Below the pieces are notes generated by a model. The model saw only the letters and a program-made list of their open reading frames with translations. It did not search any database and was not told the origin of the DNA. A stretch of 64,000 nt of DNA. It comes from Adineta steineri. Lineage: Eukaryota > Rotifera > Eurotatoria > Adinetida > Adinetidae. Position numbers and translations under genes: made by a program. The stretch is from positions 300,541 through 364,540 of the forward strand of contig CAJNOI010000004.1 of assembly GCA_905250115.1 (NCBI GenBank), in the 5' to 3' direction. Shown here one piece after another: positions 12,601 through 27,517 of this stretch (positions are counted from its first letter, which is position 1; the number at the start of each line of letters is the position of its first letter).

Positions 12601-13155
12601 TTCTTTTTTTCTTAAGAATATCTTTGTTCCAACCCATATACTCAGTAAAAGCAGTAGCAGCAGAAGGAGATCGTATCAGCAGGAAAGAGATAAAACAGCA
12701 GCTGAAATAAATAATGATGGTATTCTGCTTTAGTAGCAGTAGTAGCATCTTTTCTTCTTTTTCTCCTGTTCGTTTTCTTCTTTCTCTTATTCTTACTTTC
12801 TTTCTTTCTTATTCTATCATATGCGTTATTTTTATGAGATCAGCTAAAGAAGAACAGTTGACCCATACTGTGAATATAGATAACACTGATATCTATTTGA
12901 ACTTCCGGATATAACGAAAAAAATATTTTTCCTGGATTATCCATAAAATGTCAATCTATGTTGTTGACACACAGACACGACAAGTTATAAGTAAGAAATA
13001 AGAGTATTCTCTATGAGTGCCAAATATTGACGTTTCCTATACTAAATAATATCAAGCAATCTCAACATCAACTGATTTATTCTTATTATCCGATACTTAG
13101 GATGATGTAGAAATCAAAAAAACATGAAGTCATATGCATTAATATATATATATGT

Positions 13156-13938
13156 ATTTCCAGATTTATCTTTTTTTTCAGATATATTTTATAAATTTCT
13201 TTTTAATATATCACAATGCCAACCGACGAAAATGAGGTAAGAAAATTTATTATTACGTGTTTTTTTATTCTCATGATAATCAATGAGAACAAAAAATTTC
13301 TAATATAAAATAATCTCTTGTGACATAACGACTATAATAACTTGGTAGTAGTACTTAGATAGCATATGATAAAGTTTAAAAAGATACAATCTATGAAACT
13401 AAAAGTAAATATGTGACTAAAACTAATTCTAATGTTATGTTTTTTTTTTTATATAAATCTTCTTTTCATGAACTTGATGACGTTTTGTTTACCCAGACAA
13501 GATATGTGATCAATGAGAAAGAGAAGGAATCTGCTTTCGTGCAACTTTAATGTTATCTTTTGTTTTATATGTGACAAATGCATACTTCCGCTATCTCATT
13601 TCACAATGACAATACTATTGTTCTATACAATACAAACATAGCACGGAAGAGAAAAGAGTCGAGTGATATGTTTACTTTAAATGAAATAGCGAGAATGAGA
13701 AGAGAAGAGAGAGGGAGAGAGAGAGGCAAAATCTCAAGAGACACTTTTTGTTGATTGTACAGTAGAGTCATTCAATATCATACTTTCATTGACGGTATAT
13801 CAATACAATACTACTATGCCATCATTAACTATACCTATGACAAGTAATATTAATATGACAAATTTATGTAAACGAACTTTAACACATAATATAGTTACTT
13901 GTCCTTCAACACCAAGTACAATAGAAATAGAACTAAAG
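13156..13938 (+). other. Possible alternative first exons of coronin
   Basis: Two exon-like pieces lie upstream of coronin on the same strand. The first follows a pyrimidine-rich tract ending in CAG near 13181; it contains ATG at 13216 encoding MPTDENE and then a good donor (GAG|GTAAGA, phase 0). The second is open from about 13768, has an ATG at 13816, encodes a Thr/Pro/Asn-rich segment ending IEIELK, and stops at a phase-0 donor at 13939. Both could join in frame to the coronin exon at 15489, which itself follows an acceptor (TTTAG). They may be 5' leader or alternative N-terminal exons. A GA-rich simple repeat lies at about 13693-13730. Confidence 0.35.
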
Positions 13939-15488
13939 GTAAAAATCATTAGATATTTTCTATTCCCTCGAAATAAAACATAAGTGTTACACATATTCAT
14001 TCAAATATAGATTCTATCTATTAATTGAATTAGATATATATATATATATCTATATATAGACAGTCTGGATAAAAAACTGACACAATTATTTCGCTATTGA
14101 TTAATATCAATTTAATAAAAAGAAATGATAGAGCGAAGAGAATTTCTACCCGAATGGCTTCTTCTTTTTATTGCTCAGCTATTATTAAATATTCTTTATA
14201 TGAAGAAAAAAAATTTTTTTTTTATTATCGATGTATGAAAACGTGATAAGAAAAAAAATCGATTTTTATAAACTGTTTTTTAATATATTTTTCTTTTACT
14301 CGTTTATTGATCTCACAACAAAACATTCAAGTATGATTATTTCTATAAGTATTTTTTCTAAAGTTTCTTTTACTCGGGTCAATCGACAATTGATGAAAGA
14401 GTATATATATATATATATGTGTATGTGTGTATGTGTACAACAGGAGGTCTATTGTTATTTCTATGAACGTTTGAATGTATATATGAGAAAAAGAAATGAT
14501 TTTCTTTTGATTTAAATGTTTTTTTTTGAATATAACCATTGTCCTTTTCTTTTTTTTTCCTATTCATTTTTTTTTTGTTCCTTTGCCGAATACATGTTTA
14601 ACCCTACTGCATTACATTATGAGGGCATCAAAGAAAAAGAACGAGAAAGAGAGAAGAAGAAAAAGAAAAAAAGAAGAAAAAAAAGGAAAAAAAAAAGAAA
14701 CCGGTGCTTCTGCGGTTGAACATTTAGTAGATAGGAACTATTATTTCTTTCGCTTTTATAATGTTCAATAGCAGCATGTCTTGTATGAATATAGTTACTG
14801 GAATAGAAAGAAAAAGAGAACTAAATGAGAGGAATAAATTATATAAGAATAACGAGCAAAAAAAAGAAGAAGAAGAGGCAAATCGAATAGGAACTATGAT
14901 AGTCTGATAAATATTCTTCATAATGAATACTTGTGAACCCAATGGGACACTATTTTGTATTCTTCATATGTCTATGTTATATTCTTGATGATGACTGAAC
15001 TCGTCTATCTATACTCTTCATGCTTTGTCGTTCTTCTCTTTTTTTTTCTCTATCTTCTCTGTTCTAACATTGAATTAATAGGAGAGCAAGACTTTTTATA
15101 CATCATCAGCTCGAGACACGACGTTTTTCTTTTTCTCACTACACCCACCCAGTCACACACATACACACACACATACACACATTTACATCGGCATAATAAG
15201 TACCCTCTTTTACTTTCACGATGATTCACAACTAAATTGAACGTCGGCTTCGAAGCTCGCTCTTGCATACCTTATGAAAGATTAACACACTTTATACATA
15301 TAGAACACACGTTCATGTAAGCTTACAAATGAGAAGACACAGTGAGTAAGAAAAAAAAAACATACATACATATATATTGTAAGGTTAACTGAAATTATTT
15401 CAATAATAATAAAAAAAGAAAGAAAGAATCGAATTTTGATTATATTAGTATTACAAAAAAATATAATGTTTATTTTCATTTTCTTTAG
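13939..15488. repeat. Simple-sequence-rich intron or upstream region
   Basis: Contains TA-dinucleotide runs (14037-14056, 14402-14420), a long polypurine tract (about 14627-14701), a second GAA-rich stretch near 14862-14880 and a CA-rich tract (about 15153-15183). Many overlapping short open frames here are artefacts of these repeats. If the upstream exons are real, this is coronin's large first intron. Confidence 0.55.
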
Positions 15489-18613
<3,125 letters not shown>

Positions 18614-18833
18614 TTGAGTGTTTGCTTTTTTTTTTTATATATTATTTGTTTTTCTTTTTCTATCAATATTTTAGTCATTGTTTTTTTGCAGTCTATGTCT
18701 ATGTATGAAGAGGAAAGCATTTTTTTTGTATTCTTTTTTTTCCTTAAATATAAAAAATAATTGAATGCAAAATTTATATTTATAGTTGTTTTCTTCAACT
18801 GACAAATTATCGAATATATATATATATCATGAT

Positions 18834-20010
18834 TTAATATAACAAAGTCAATAATAATATAAGTAATACTAAAGATATTGAATGATGAAATGACATATTA
18901 TTTATCCATTCAATATCATTATAGTCAAATGATGTATCAGTTATTAATGAAGATGGATACATAGAATTATTTGTATTATTAATATATAAATGAATCCAAT
19001 CTAAATAGGTTATTATACGTGTATATACACCGGAATAGAGTGGATGTGCACATCCATAGCCAAATGATGTTAAACCAGCAATAACCCATTGTTTACTTGA
19101 TGTAAAAATCAGGAGAGGACCACCTGAATCTCCTTGACATGTATCTAAAAATAAAAGATTTTTTTTTTATTGATAAATTTCATTGTTATTAATTACCCTT
19201 TCTGCTATTGTCAACACCAGCACAGAATTGATTTTTTCGATCATAAATCAATGGATAACAAGTAGATTTGTTATAATCAATAATTTTCAATATAACTTGT
19301 TGAAGTGTTAAAGATTCTGGACCATTTTGCCATAATCGACCCCAACCAATTGCAACAACCTGTCAACAAAAATAAATCTAAATACATAGAATAAATCAAT
19401 TATTTTATATATTTACAGAAGAATTTATAGGTGGATATTCATATAAAGATAAACTTGGTAAACATATATGACCTAATGTAATATCAGTCATATCAAAAGG
19501 TGATGATAATTGAATTAAAGCAATATCATTATTAAAATTGAATTCATCAAAATGAGGATGTAAAATAATTTTAGCTACATTACGTATTTGTTTTTCTTCA
19601 AATCGATTATTTGAACCGGCATGTATCGTAACATATGAAGGATCAATTTGTAAAATATTATTTCCTAAATTATTAGAATATGAAAAACAATGAGCTGCTG
19701 TTAAAATCCATGAATTTGATAAAATTGATCCAGCACAATGAAGTTTATTTCGAACATGAATTGATACAACCCAATTCCATATTCTTGTTCTAACAGTTTG
19801 CCCACCAACAATTTTTAAATGTAACTGAGATTTGTCTGAAGAACCACATGATGTATTAGGATCACATGAATAGATTATCTGATTTTTAAGCTGTAGAATT
19901 GTAAGTAAAGCGATTAAAAAAACATGTGGCAACATTAATGATAAATAAAACGAATCGAATGATGATTTCGCGTCTTTTTTTTTAAAACGATATATTTGTT
20001 CTTTTGTCAT
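18834..20010 (-). CDS. Trypsin-like serine protease with hydrophobic C-terminal tail
   Basis: Exons 20010-19417, 19359-19197 and 19144-18834; 355 residues from the first ATG. The ATG at 19935 would put the hydrophobic signal ([15 protein letters not shown]) right at the N-terminus and may be the true start. The activation site is KIVGG (residues ~66-70). The catalytic triad is visible: His107 in TAAHC, Asp162 in NNDIALIQL, Ser259 in GDSGGP. Asp253 six residues before the serine predicts cleavage after Lys/Arg. The C-terminus ends in a ~15-residue Leu/Ile/Val stretch, suggesting a GPI signal or membrane tail, as in mammalian testisin/prostasin-like proteases. It is divergent to the GPCR at 20778. 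Confidence 0.92.
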
Positions 20011-20777
20011 TTGTTGTCACTCCTCATGATCAATATCGTTTTGTCTATGACCTTGTTCGTTGAGTTACTTTTCAAAGTAATCAACTGATTTTTCTTCTTT
20101 GCAAATAGTCTGTCTGATTATAACTTAATACGAAAAAATTAAATTTTGAAAATTTTCAATAACAATTCTCATATGAAGCAGTTATAAACATTATATTTAT
20201 TCTCTGGCTATGACGTAAGCAAAGATAGTGTGATCAATAAAAATCAGGATTAACTTCTAGTTTCTGCTCCAATTAAAGCATGAACTATTCCAAAAGAAAC
20301 CAACATAACCCTAGGAGAATTGAGAGTAAATATGATTATATATTAAAATAATTCTTTATAATTATAACTTAGAAAATATCTGTCATCTAAGATTATAAAC
20401 ATATATCAAGAATTTAATCTTTTGAAAAAATAATGACATATTGTCATACTGAGTGTTACTCACTATATTACTATATTTTTTTCTATTAGTAATAATATCA
20501 ACTAAGTACTTTTCATTTTTTTTAACAAATGAGCATCTTTTTGCTTCGTGCGGATTATAAAACTAGTATGTTTTTGTTATATATTATGTTAAAAGACTCT
20601 CTCAGCGTGATAAAAGAATTTTTTTATTCATGTGTGGGCAACTAAAGTAAATCCGGTGTGAAAAAAACAACATCATATTCAATTTACATTGACTATTTAT
20701 CATTATATTAATCTACTTCTATACCTAACGTTATCTGTGGATATTCATTTCGTAAACTTATATAATTCTGAAACAAA
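20011..20777. promoter_or_regulatory. Shared upstream region of protease and GPCR
   Basis: 767 bp between the divergent protease (-) and GPCR (+) start codons. No coding potential was seen. It must hold both promoters, but I could not assign specific elements. Confidence 0.4.
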
Positions 20778-21758
20778 ATGAGTGTTTCTTTGACCGATGT
20801 TAGTAACTGGATGACTCAATATATTATGAGTATATTTTTGCTTGTTGGTATTCTTGGAAATGTAATTAATATATATATGTTTACACGTAAAGAATCATTT
20901 CGTAATTCTTGTTCTTTATATCTTCTTGCAGCATCTATTCTTAATATTTTAAGTATAATTTGGGGTATATGTCCATCTCTTTATACTTTATATAATACAG
21001 ATCCTTCAACATATTCTTTTATCTATTGTAAACTTCGTTTGTATACACTTCATACTCTTCTTATGATTGGTCGATCACTTATGGTATTTGCATGTGGTGA
21101 TCGATATGCATTGTGTTCACGATCTGCACGACTTCGTTCATTTTGTGAACCAAAACTAGCTATTAAATTAATTATTGCACATATATTTGTATGGCCATTA
21201 TTAACTGTACATATTGTTTTCTTAGAAAATTTTACTGGACACAAATGTTCTATGTTAGGATCCAATGATCTTATTTATGGACTCTATTCAACTGTTATTG
21301 CAGGAATTCTTCCACCTCTTTTAATGTCCATTTTTAGTATATTAACAATTCGACATCGTCGTGAACTTATAATAAGATTGAATGCAGCAAGAATCAATAA
21401 TAAACGTGATACTACATTTATGATTATGTTGCTGAGTCAAGTTATTGTTTATGTTCTTACAACATGTCTCTATCCAACAGTAACTCTCTATCGAGCTATT
21501 ACCGGTGACCAAACAAAAAGTAATCAAAGATTACAAATCGAATCATTTTTAGCTTTTATTAGTGGTTCATTTCTTATTTATCTGAATCCTGCATCAGCAT
21601 TTTATGTTTATTTTATAGTTGCAAAAAACTTTCGTAAAGATTGTAAACAAGCATTTATACGATTGTACAAACGAATAACTGGAGAAAGAAGACGCGTACA
21701 ACCAACAATAGCACAAGTTAATAGTATACTTCCTATGAATCATGCTATTAAACTTTAA
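20778..21758 (+). CDS. Rhodopsin-like G-protein-coupled receptor, single exon
   Basis: 326 residues, intronless, with seven hydrophobic segments. TM1 carries GNVINIYMFT (the conserved Asn of class A receptors). TM3 ends in GDRYALCS, a DRY-like motif. TM7 carries NPASAFYVYF, corresponding to NPxxY. Paired extracellular cysteines are present (YCKLRL at the top of TM3, KCSM in loop 2). This type of short, intronless receptor beginning GNxxN...FTRKxxFRxxxCSLYLL resembles a large expanded receptor group I associate with bdelloids. The likely ligand is a peptide or small molecule; it cannot be specified. Confidence 0.88.
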   Translation: MSVSLTDVSNWMTQYIMSIFLLVGILGNVINIYMFTRKESFRNSCSLYLLAASILNILSIIWGICPSLYTLYNTDPSTYSFIYCKLRLYTLHTLLMIGRSLMVFACGDRYALCSRSARLRSFCEPKLAIKLIIAHIFVWPLLTVHIVFLENFTGHKCSMLGSNDLIYGLYSTVIAGILPPLLMSIFSILTIRHRRELIIRLNAARINNKRDTTFMIMLLSQVIVYVLTTCLYPTVTLYRAITGDQTKSNQRLQIESFLAFISGSFLIYLNPASAFYVYFIVAKNFRKDCKQAFIRLYKRITGERRRVQPTIAQVNSILPMNHAIKL

Positions 21759-22457
21759 AACATATTCTTGTTGTTATAATATCATTATTATGCACGCCCT
21801 ATCTTTTTTTTGTTCGTAGTTTGTTCCACTTTTCATAGTACATCATTAACCTTTACCTAGTTTCTTTTCAATTATCATGCGTAAAGTCATGTTTTTTTTC
21901 TAAATAAACAATTAATTATGCATTGTACTTCTTATAACTGAACGACAAGGACATTCATAAATTGAATCTGTTGTATTTAATTGAAAAATATTAAGAGAGC
22001 TCATTGACATGAACCTCTTTCTGATGAGAAAACGAATGAATGGTCAATACAACGATGATTATCCGTTGTCTATTTTATGTTAATCCATCAAAATAGAAAG
22101 TTATTTTAGAACTATATTTCAATGATATATTTTTAACTTTTCTGGTATATCCTAAGGGAAGTAGACCATATAACATTTGTAAAATAAAATAATCCGATGA
22201 GTTTTAATCAGCTAAAAACTGAATCGGATCAAATAGGTTTTAACTTCTGACATGTCTGTATATGGTATATATATATATAAATAAATTATTAGACTATTTT
22301 TAATCTGTCGAACAAAACAATATATATATATATGAGAATGATCTATAAAATTTATCTTTTATTTTATTTTCGAAATAAATGAATTCAATACAGGAAAAAA
22401 AGACAATATTTTCTATATCTGACAAAAGAAATCTGATTACATTTAAGAAAAATGTAA
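21759..22457. other. Convergent intergenic spacer
   Basis: 3' flanks of the GPCR (+) and the esterase-like gene (-). AT-rich with short TA runs near 22265-22280 and 22320-22332; no gene seen. Confidence 0.5.
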
Positions 22458-23798
22458 TTATTTCTTAGGTTTTTCATAATAATCCATAAGAGTAAGAATA
22501 CGTCGATCTGTATCATTCATTTGTCCAATCATAGCACTAACTCTATCTGGATTTACTACATTTTGAGTTTCACTTCTAATTGGTACATGATTAGTAAGAT
22601 ATGTATTCAAATCAAAATCAGTTGTTCCAGTAGTATTTGCTCCAATAAGACTGTTTACTATTACATGTTCATTTTCTTCCTTAATTTTTCTATGACATAC
22701 TCCATGAAATTCACGTTCTTTAGCTTCAATAACATTACGATCTATATAAGGTACATGCCAAATAAGAGATACAAGTTGCGTACTTAAATAAAATAAAATA
22801 AAATAAAATTCATTTCTATATTTAATTATAAAATTTATTTACAGATAAGATGTTACGGCACGATAACCTATAGAAGTCCAATGACATCCATCTGTACCTC
22901 GTAATTCTGGTAGTTCACGAAATAAATAATGTACATCTAATACTTCACAATTTTTCTTTTTAGCTAATTCAGCAGAAAATGAATTTATATGAAGAAATTG
23001 TGTTCGCCAATATTTATTTTCCGGTCGATCTAAAATATGAAATGAGATTTTCTTTCATATGAATATTAAATCTATACATTGTTCATCGAATACAATTGCA
23101 TTCGGTTCAGCTGATATAGGAAGAGCAGTAAGCCATAAAATAATTGTTGTTGGTGATGTAGCCGCACGTAATTCATCGAAACATTGTGGAAGATTAGTTT
23201 TAAAATCAGTTTCACCATTTTGTCCATATCGACTATAAACAAAAAGGTAAAACCTCTATTTGTGTACTTTGTAATATTACCTTATATCCCATAGAGTACT
23301 ATTGATAATAACAAGATCTGGTTTTTCGGGATCTTTTCTAAATTCTTCAAATACTCGAGCTGTAACATCATTTCGACATCTAAAGAAATTTTCAATATGA
23401 TTTTATAGTAAATTGTAATTTTTAGAAGAACTTATCGAAATAAATATTACCGAGTTAGAAAAAAGAATTTCACAAGAAAAATATTCGCCAAGAATATACG
23501 TTTTTCTTCATATTCAATTCTACTTGATAAACTCTTATAAACTCCACCTTCAAGTAAAATATCACCTAAAATATAAATGTTTGTCTTCTTTATTTCATTT
23601 AAGTTGAAAAAAAATAAATTTACCAAAAATTCTATCTTTATTTCCACCGAATTTTCGCTCTAGATCACTCATTAGTCTATCTTCTTGTAAAAGAAGAATA
23701 AAATCTTTATAAATCGAACGCATATTTGAATCACCCATAAAAACTACATATTTATTTTGAAATATTTGACGTAAATTACGACTACGAATTTGTTCCAT
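22458..23798 (-). CDS. PCED1: PC-esterase domain protein (PCED1/FAM113-like)
   Basis: Six exons: 23798-23624, 23565-23451, 23379-23281, 23232-23078, 23029-22843 and 22782-22458; 351 residues. The ATG at 23798 was chosen; the frame upstream begins only with TTG. The GDSL/SGNH-type fold is marked by VVFMGDSN (Ser24) and by DGCH (Asp228, His231) near the end of the domain. PDLVIINSTLWDI in the middle matches the human PCED1 segment as I recall it. The family is related to acyl esterases acting on modified glycans, but human PCED1 proteins have no firmly assigned substrate. The last ~108 residues are a polar extension. Confidence 0.88.
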
Positions 23799-24579
23799 TC
23801 TTTTTATTAATTTAAACAACACAAAAACAATTTATTCAGGTTAATCAATTATTCTAAAATAATATAAAACAACAAATATATTAGTAACAAAATTATTAAG
23901 GTTGAATTAGTATAGCAGATTTATCTAAGGTTATATAAACAAAAGTCATTTTGGTGGGTGTAGGTGAGGGTAAGGGAGTGGATGGATAGGTGGATGTGAG
24001 TAAGAGCGTGAGTAAGGGTGTGAATGTGGTGCCGGTATGAGTGGTTGTGCGTGTTGATGAAAAACAGTCGCATCCATACTTCAAACCCACACTCGTTTTC
24101 TCATCTGCCAAATATGTACTATCGAATTTTCCCGATCAGCATCGATTACTCCCACTAGTACATCTATAGAAGAAATTTAGCTACTTGATTAACAGTAGTA
24201 GCAGAAGATTTTATATCACATATGTGTATTTACACAACGTAGTTTATTATTTACAAACAGTAGATTTATATATCCAAGTGAAAGAAAACTAGAGACTATA
24301 TATATGACGTATACAGAAATGGAAAATACTTGAACATTCACATGAATTTGTAGAACGCAAGGCGATATAGAGGAAATCATATAACAATATATAACGGAAA
24401 TAGTACTAAGGTAATATCACGAACAATTTACAAACATCTGTTATTAAATAAATCTAATAATGAACAAAAATTCTTTTTTTCTCTTTTTTCGTTTTCAAAA
24501 TAAATATATATCTGACCGTAAAGATAAGACGAAAAAAAATTTAAATTAATGTTCAATATAACAAAAAACAAAAAGAAAT
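23799..24579. other. Intergenic with G-rich tract
   Basis: Upstream of the PCED1-like gene. About 23951-24055 is a guanine-rich, GGTGGGTGTAGG-like irregular tract, unusual in this AT-rich DNA. Its minus-strand open frame starts with TTG and is repetitive Thr/Pro, so I do not call it a gene. Confidence 0.5.
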
Positions 24580-25677
24580 TTAAGATTGTTTATGAAATAA
24601 TTCAATTTTATTTTTCCATTCATTTTGTTTGTTTTGTTCATCATGAATTTGTTGTTGATAATTTTCTTCAAGATTTTTATTTAATTGAAATCTATTCAAA
24701 TTATTTTCTTTTATTGTTCGATTTTTTTCTTGTAATATTTGACATTGTTTTGTTAATTGTTCAATTTGTTCAAGTAATTCTTTACGTCGATTAATTGTTG
24801 TTAAAAAACCTTTATGAATTGTTTCTAATTTAATTTCATTTGAAATATTTATTGAAAATATTGAATCAGTTAATAAACGAATACGCATATTAAGATAACG
24901 AGGTGAATGTAAAAATTGTTCAACTTGTTCTTCATCTTCACCAGCACCAGATTCAGGTAATTCTTGATTATGCGTAAACATTCGTTCAAGATGTTTTAAC
25001 TGTTCAGTTGAATAATATTTATCTATTTGAAGTTCATGAGAATTAAAATAATGTGGCGAATCAAGAAGAATACAATCGACGGCATCTAAATTTTTTTAAA
25101 TATATAATTTATTAAAGAATATTCTCATGAAATAATCAAAGATTGTATTCTTACCATAATCATCATATTCAATAAGACATCGAATACTTTTTAATAAACA
25201 GAGATTACGAATATTTCCATATGTTTGAAAATAAGTTCGAATATTTTCTTCATTAAAATCTGGTTCATTGATTTCTTGATTTTGTGAATTTTTAAATTGT
25301 ATTAAAACGCTTTCGGTGGTTAAGAAATGTTCGATTTTATTTGAACATTGTTCAGGTAATTCTCGTTTTAAATATAATCTAATTAAATCATATAAATAGT
25401 TAAGAAAATTAGTTAAATAAAAATTTTAAAAAACAAACCGCCTATTATCAAGAAAATGTGGTCGAGTGGACATTAATTTATTTATTGAATCTGGTGTATT
25501 CATCAATACAAAAGCAAAACAACTCCAACGTCGATAATTTGCTTCGAATAGTTGACATTGATCAACTTGGCCGAATTGTTCAAGGTATTGACATAGTTCT
25601 TTTCGACGTATATCAGCAGATAAATTTCCAACATATAAACTATAATATTTTCGATCAACTAATTCATTCGAACTCAT
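24580..25677 (-). CDS. RRM-domain RNA-binding protein with C-terminal coiled coil
   Basis: Three exons: 25677-25439, 25378-25155 and 25085-24580; 322 residues. Residues ~13-80 form an RNA-recognition motif: RNP2 is LYVGNL and the RNP1-like stretch is RRWSCFAFVLM, degenerate. Residues ~85-165 look like a second RRM (VLIQF, then FQTYGNIRNLCLLKSIRCLIEYDDY). The last ~130 residues are acidic, then Gln/Asn/Glu/Lys-rich with heptad-like spacing, predicting a coiled coil. I do not recognise an orthologue. The architecture suggests RNA binding plus self-association or partner binding. Confidence 0.82.
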
Positions 25678-27517
25678 TTTAATATCATAATAAGAAATAT
25701 TCTAATCTAAAATAAGAAAAAGAAAATCTATTTCGAAATTAACTAGCTGAGTAAATATGTAATTAGTCGACAGATTATCATTGAAAGGATATTTACTCGA
25801 GCTGCATTTTATCGGTAGAGACATGTAAAAAAACGTTAACTAAAGCCTGATGCTTTTGTTTTTATAAAGAAAGGTAAAGCAAGTGTGTGGAGATGTAGGA
25901 TATGGGTGTGAGCGTGAGTCACGGGAAAGTTACGAGCACCAGCACCCATCTACCGCACATGCTAAGCAGACGGTGAGATTATCAGAAGAACAACAATTAC
26001 GATTCAACGAAATGCTATGTTGACAAAATCTTTTTCGACCGATAAAATGGGATTCAACTAGCGCGAATGTACTTTGTTCTAAAATTCTGAAGCCAACTCC
26101 GATATATATATTCGAAAAATTTTATTAGAAAAGGAATATTTTTCTTTCTTTTGTTATTAGCAAAGAAAAATAATTATACAAAGTTAAGAGGGAAATCGAT
26201 GGAAGATGTATACGTCAGCGTCCAAATTGACATTACATTCACTCTCAGATTGGCCTAGGCGAATGCAGGATCCGAAACTGGACGCGTCTAATCTCGTATC
26301 TCATATTGGACGGACATTTCTTCAGGCCATGCTCGAATAAAGTATAGAACATACGTCCATTCTAAGATTGGACTGAAATATATATTCGTTAAATGACATA
26401 TTCGGTCATCTTATTTGAGAAGAGACAATAATATTAGAGATAAGATGATAAGTAGTATTTTTTTGTTGATCAAATCATCGTATTGAATTTATTAATTAAT
26501 TTATTGATATCAACGTTGATGTAACTAAAAAATGTGCTTTCATCCCTTAGTTTTTATATCTCGTTTATGGCCATTTGAATTCTTCCTCAGATAATCATGC
26601 ATATTGATTCGTACAAATAAAAAGTTGAAAAATTATCATTCGATATCTCTTAAAGAACTACCCAATTAACTATTTCATATTACTAACAAAAATAGTATGT
26701 TCATATAGATAATTACAAGACAAACTAATCATTTTCTGATAAATACTATTGTGAATAATTAAAGTCAATTAACAGAAAAGTTCTAATATAGAATAATTTA
26801 TTAATTTGTTAGCTACTCACTAAAGTATTCGAAACTCCAAACGTGAAAAAAATTGTATCTATCTATAGTCGAAGTTTAGAAGGACGTAAATGACACATCA
26901 ACTAAATAAGATAATATACTCAAACCGCAGTAAGACTAATGTAACTGATAAAGACAATGATAATATACAAATTTTTAAGTATCTCATGATATTTTTATTT
27001 AAATATTACCATAGTTCTAAAAAAGTATTATATAGAAATATTCAATGAAATCTATTGTACAAACTCAAGAATCCAACCACCACAGTCTTTACAAATTATC
27101 CTGAATTTTATTTGTCTTGTAACCTAAGTCATAGCCTATTGCTCAAATCTCAAGACACTCTAATTCGTAGTCTCAATGAAAATATTTAATATTACTTTGA
27201 TAAAACTTGTATTACTTTCTTCATATTGTATTTATTTATAATTATATAACTTACTTAAAATAAAATTTTTGTTTTTTCTTTCAATAATTCTTTACTATTA
27301 ATGAAGATAATTTCTAAAATAATTCCAATTCTTACATCGATATTTTTCTTCTTTCGAAATGAAAAAAAAACTAATCTAAATAAATAGAATTAAAATAATT
27401 TATATATAAATAAAAACGAAAAGAAAACTAATAATATAACATAATATGCATTCATATTTTATCTTTCTTAAAAATTCAAATAATAAAAGAAAACAAAACT
27501 GAAAATATTGATAAGAA
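25678..27517. other. Intergenic, 1.8 kb
   Basis: Upstream of the RRM gene and downstream of CNEP1R1. A GT-rich stretch at about 25870-25960 recalls the G-rich tract near 23951. A GC-richer island at about 26205-26380 contains ATTGGAC-like words several times and inverted CGTCCA words, perhaps a decayed repeat. No coding sequence seen. Confidence 0.5.

Larger units (their letters stand above)
7089..13155. other. Long gene-poor region
   Basis: About 6 kb without a convincing gene on either strand. It holds the hairpin at 7453-7518, a SINE-like sequence at about 8300-8605, an imperfect palindrome at about 9430-9585, a small perfect inverted repeat at 9621-9650, and a TTC/CTT-rich simple repeat near 12580-12615. 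Open frames at 10348-10754 and 12566-12914 are short, low in complexity and lack domains; the first begins with TTG rather than ATG. Confidence 0.6.

Noticed and set aside
14231..15479. Cluster of overlapping 60-100-codon frames on both strands
   Set aside because: All are driven by polypurine, TA and CA repeats; none shows domain or coding-like composition.
23896..24111. 71-codon minus-strand frame rich in Thr/Pro
   Set aside because: Starts with TTG, follows the G-rich tract repeat structure, and has no domain or splice support.
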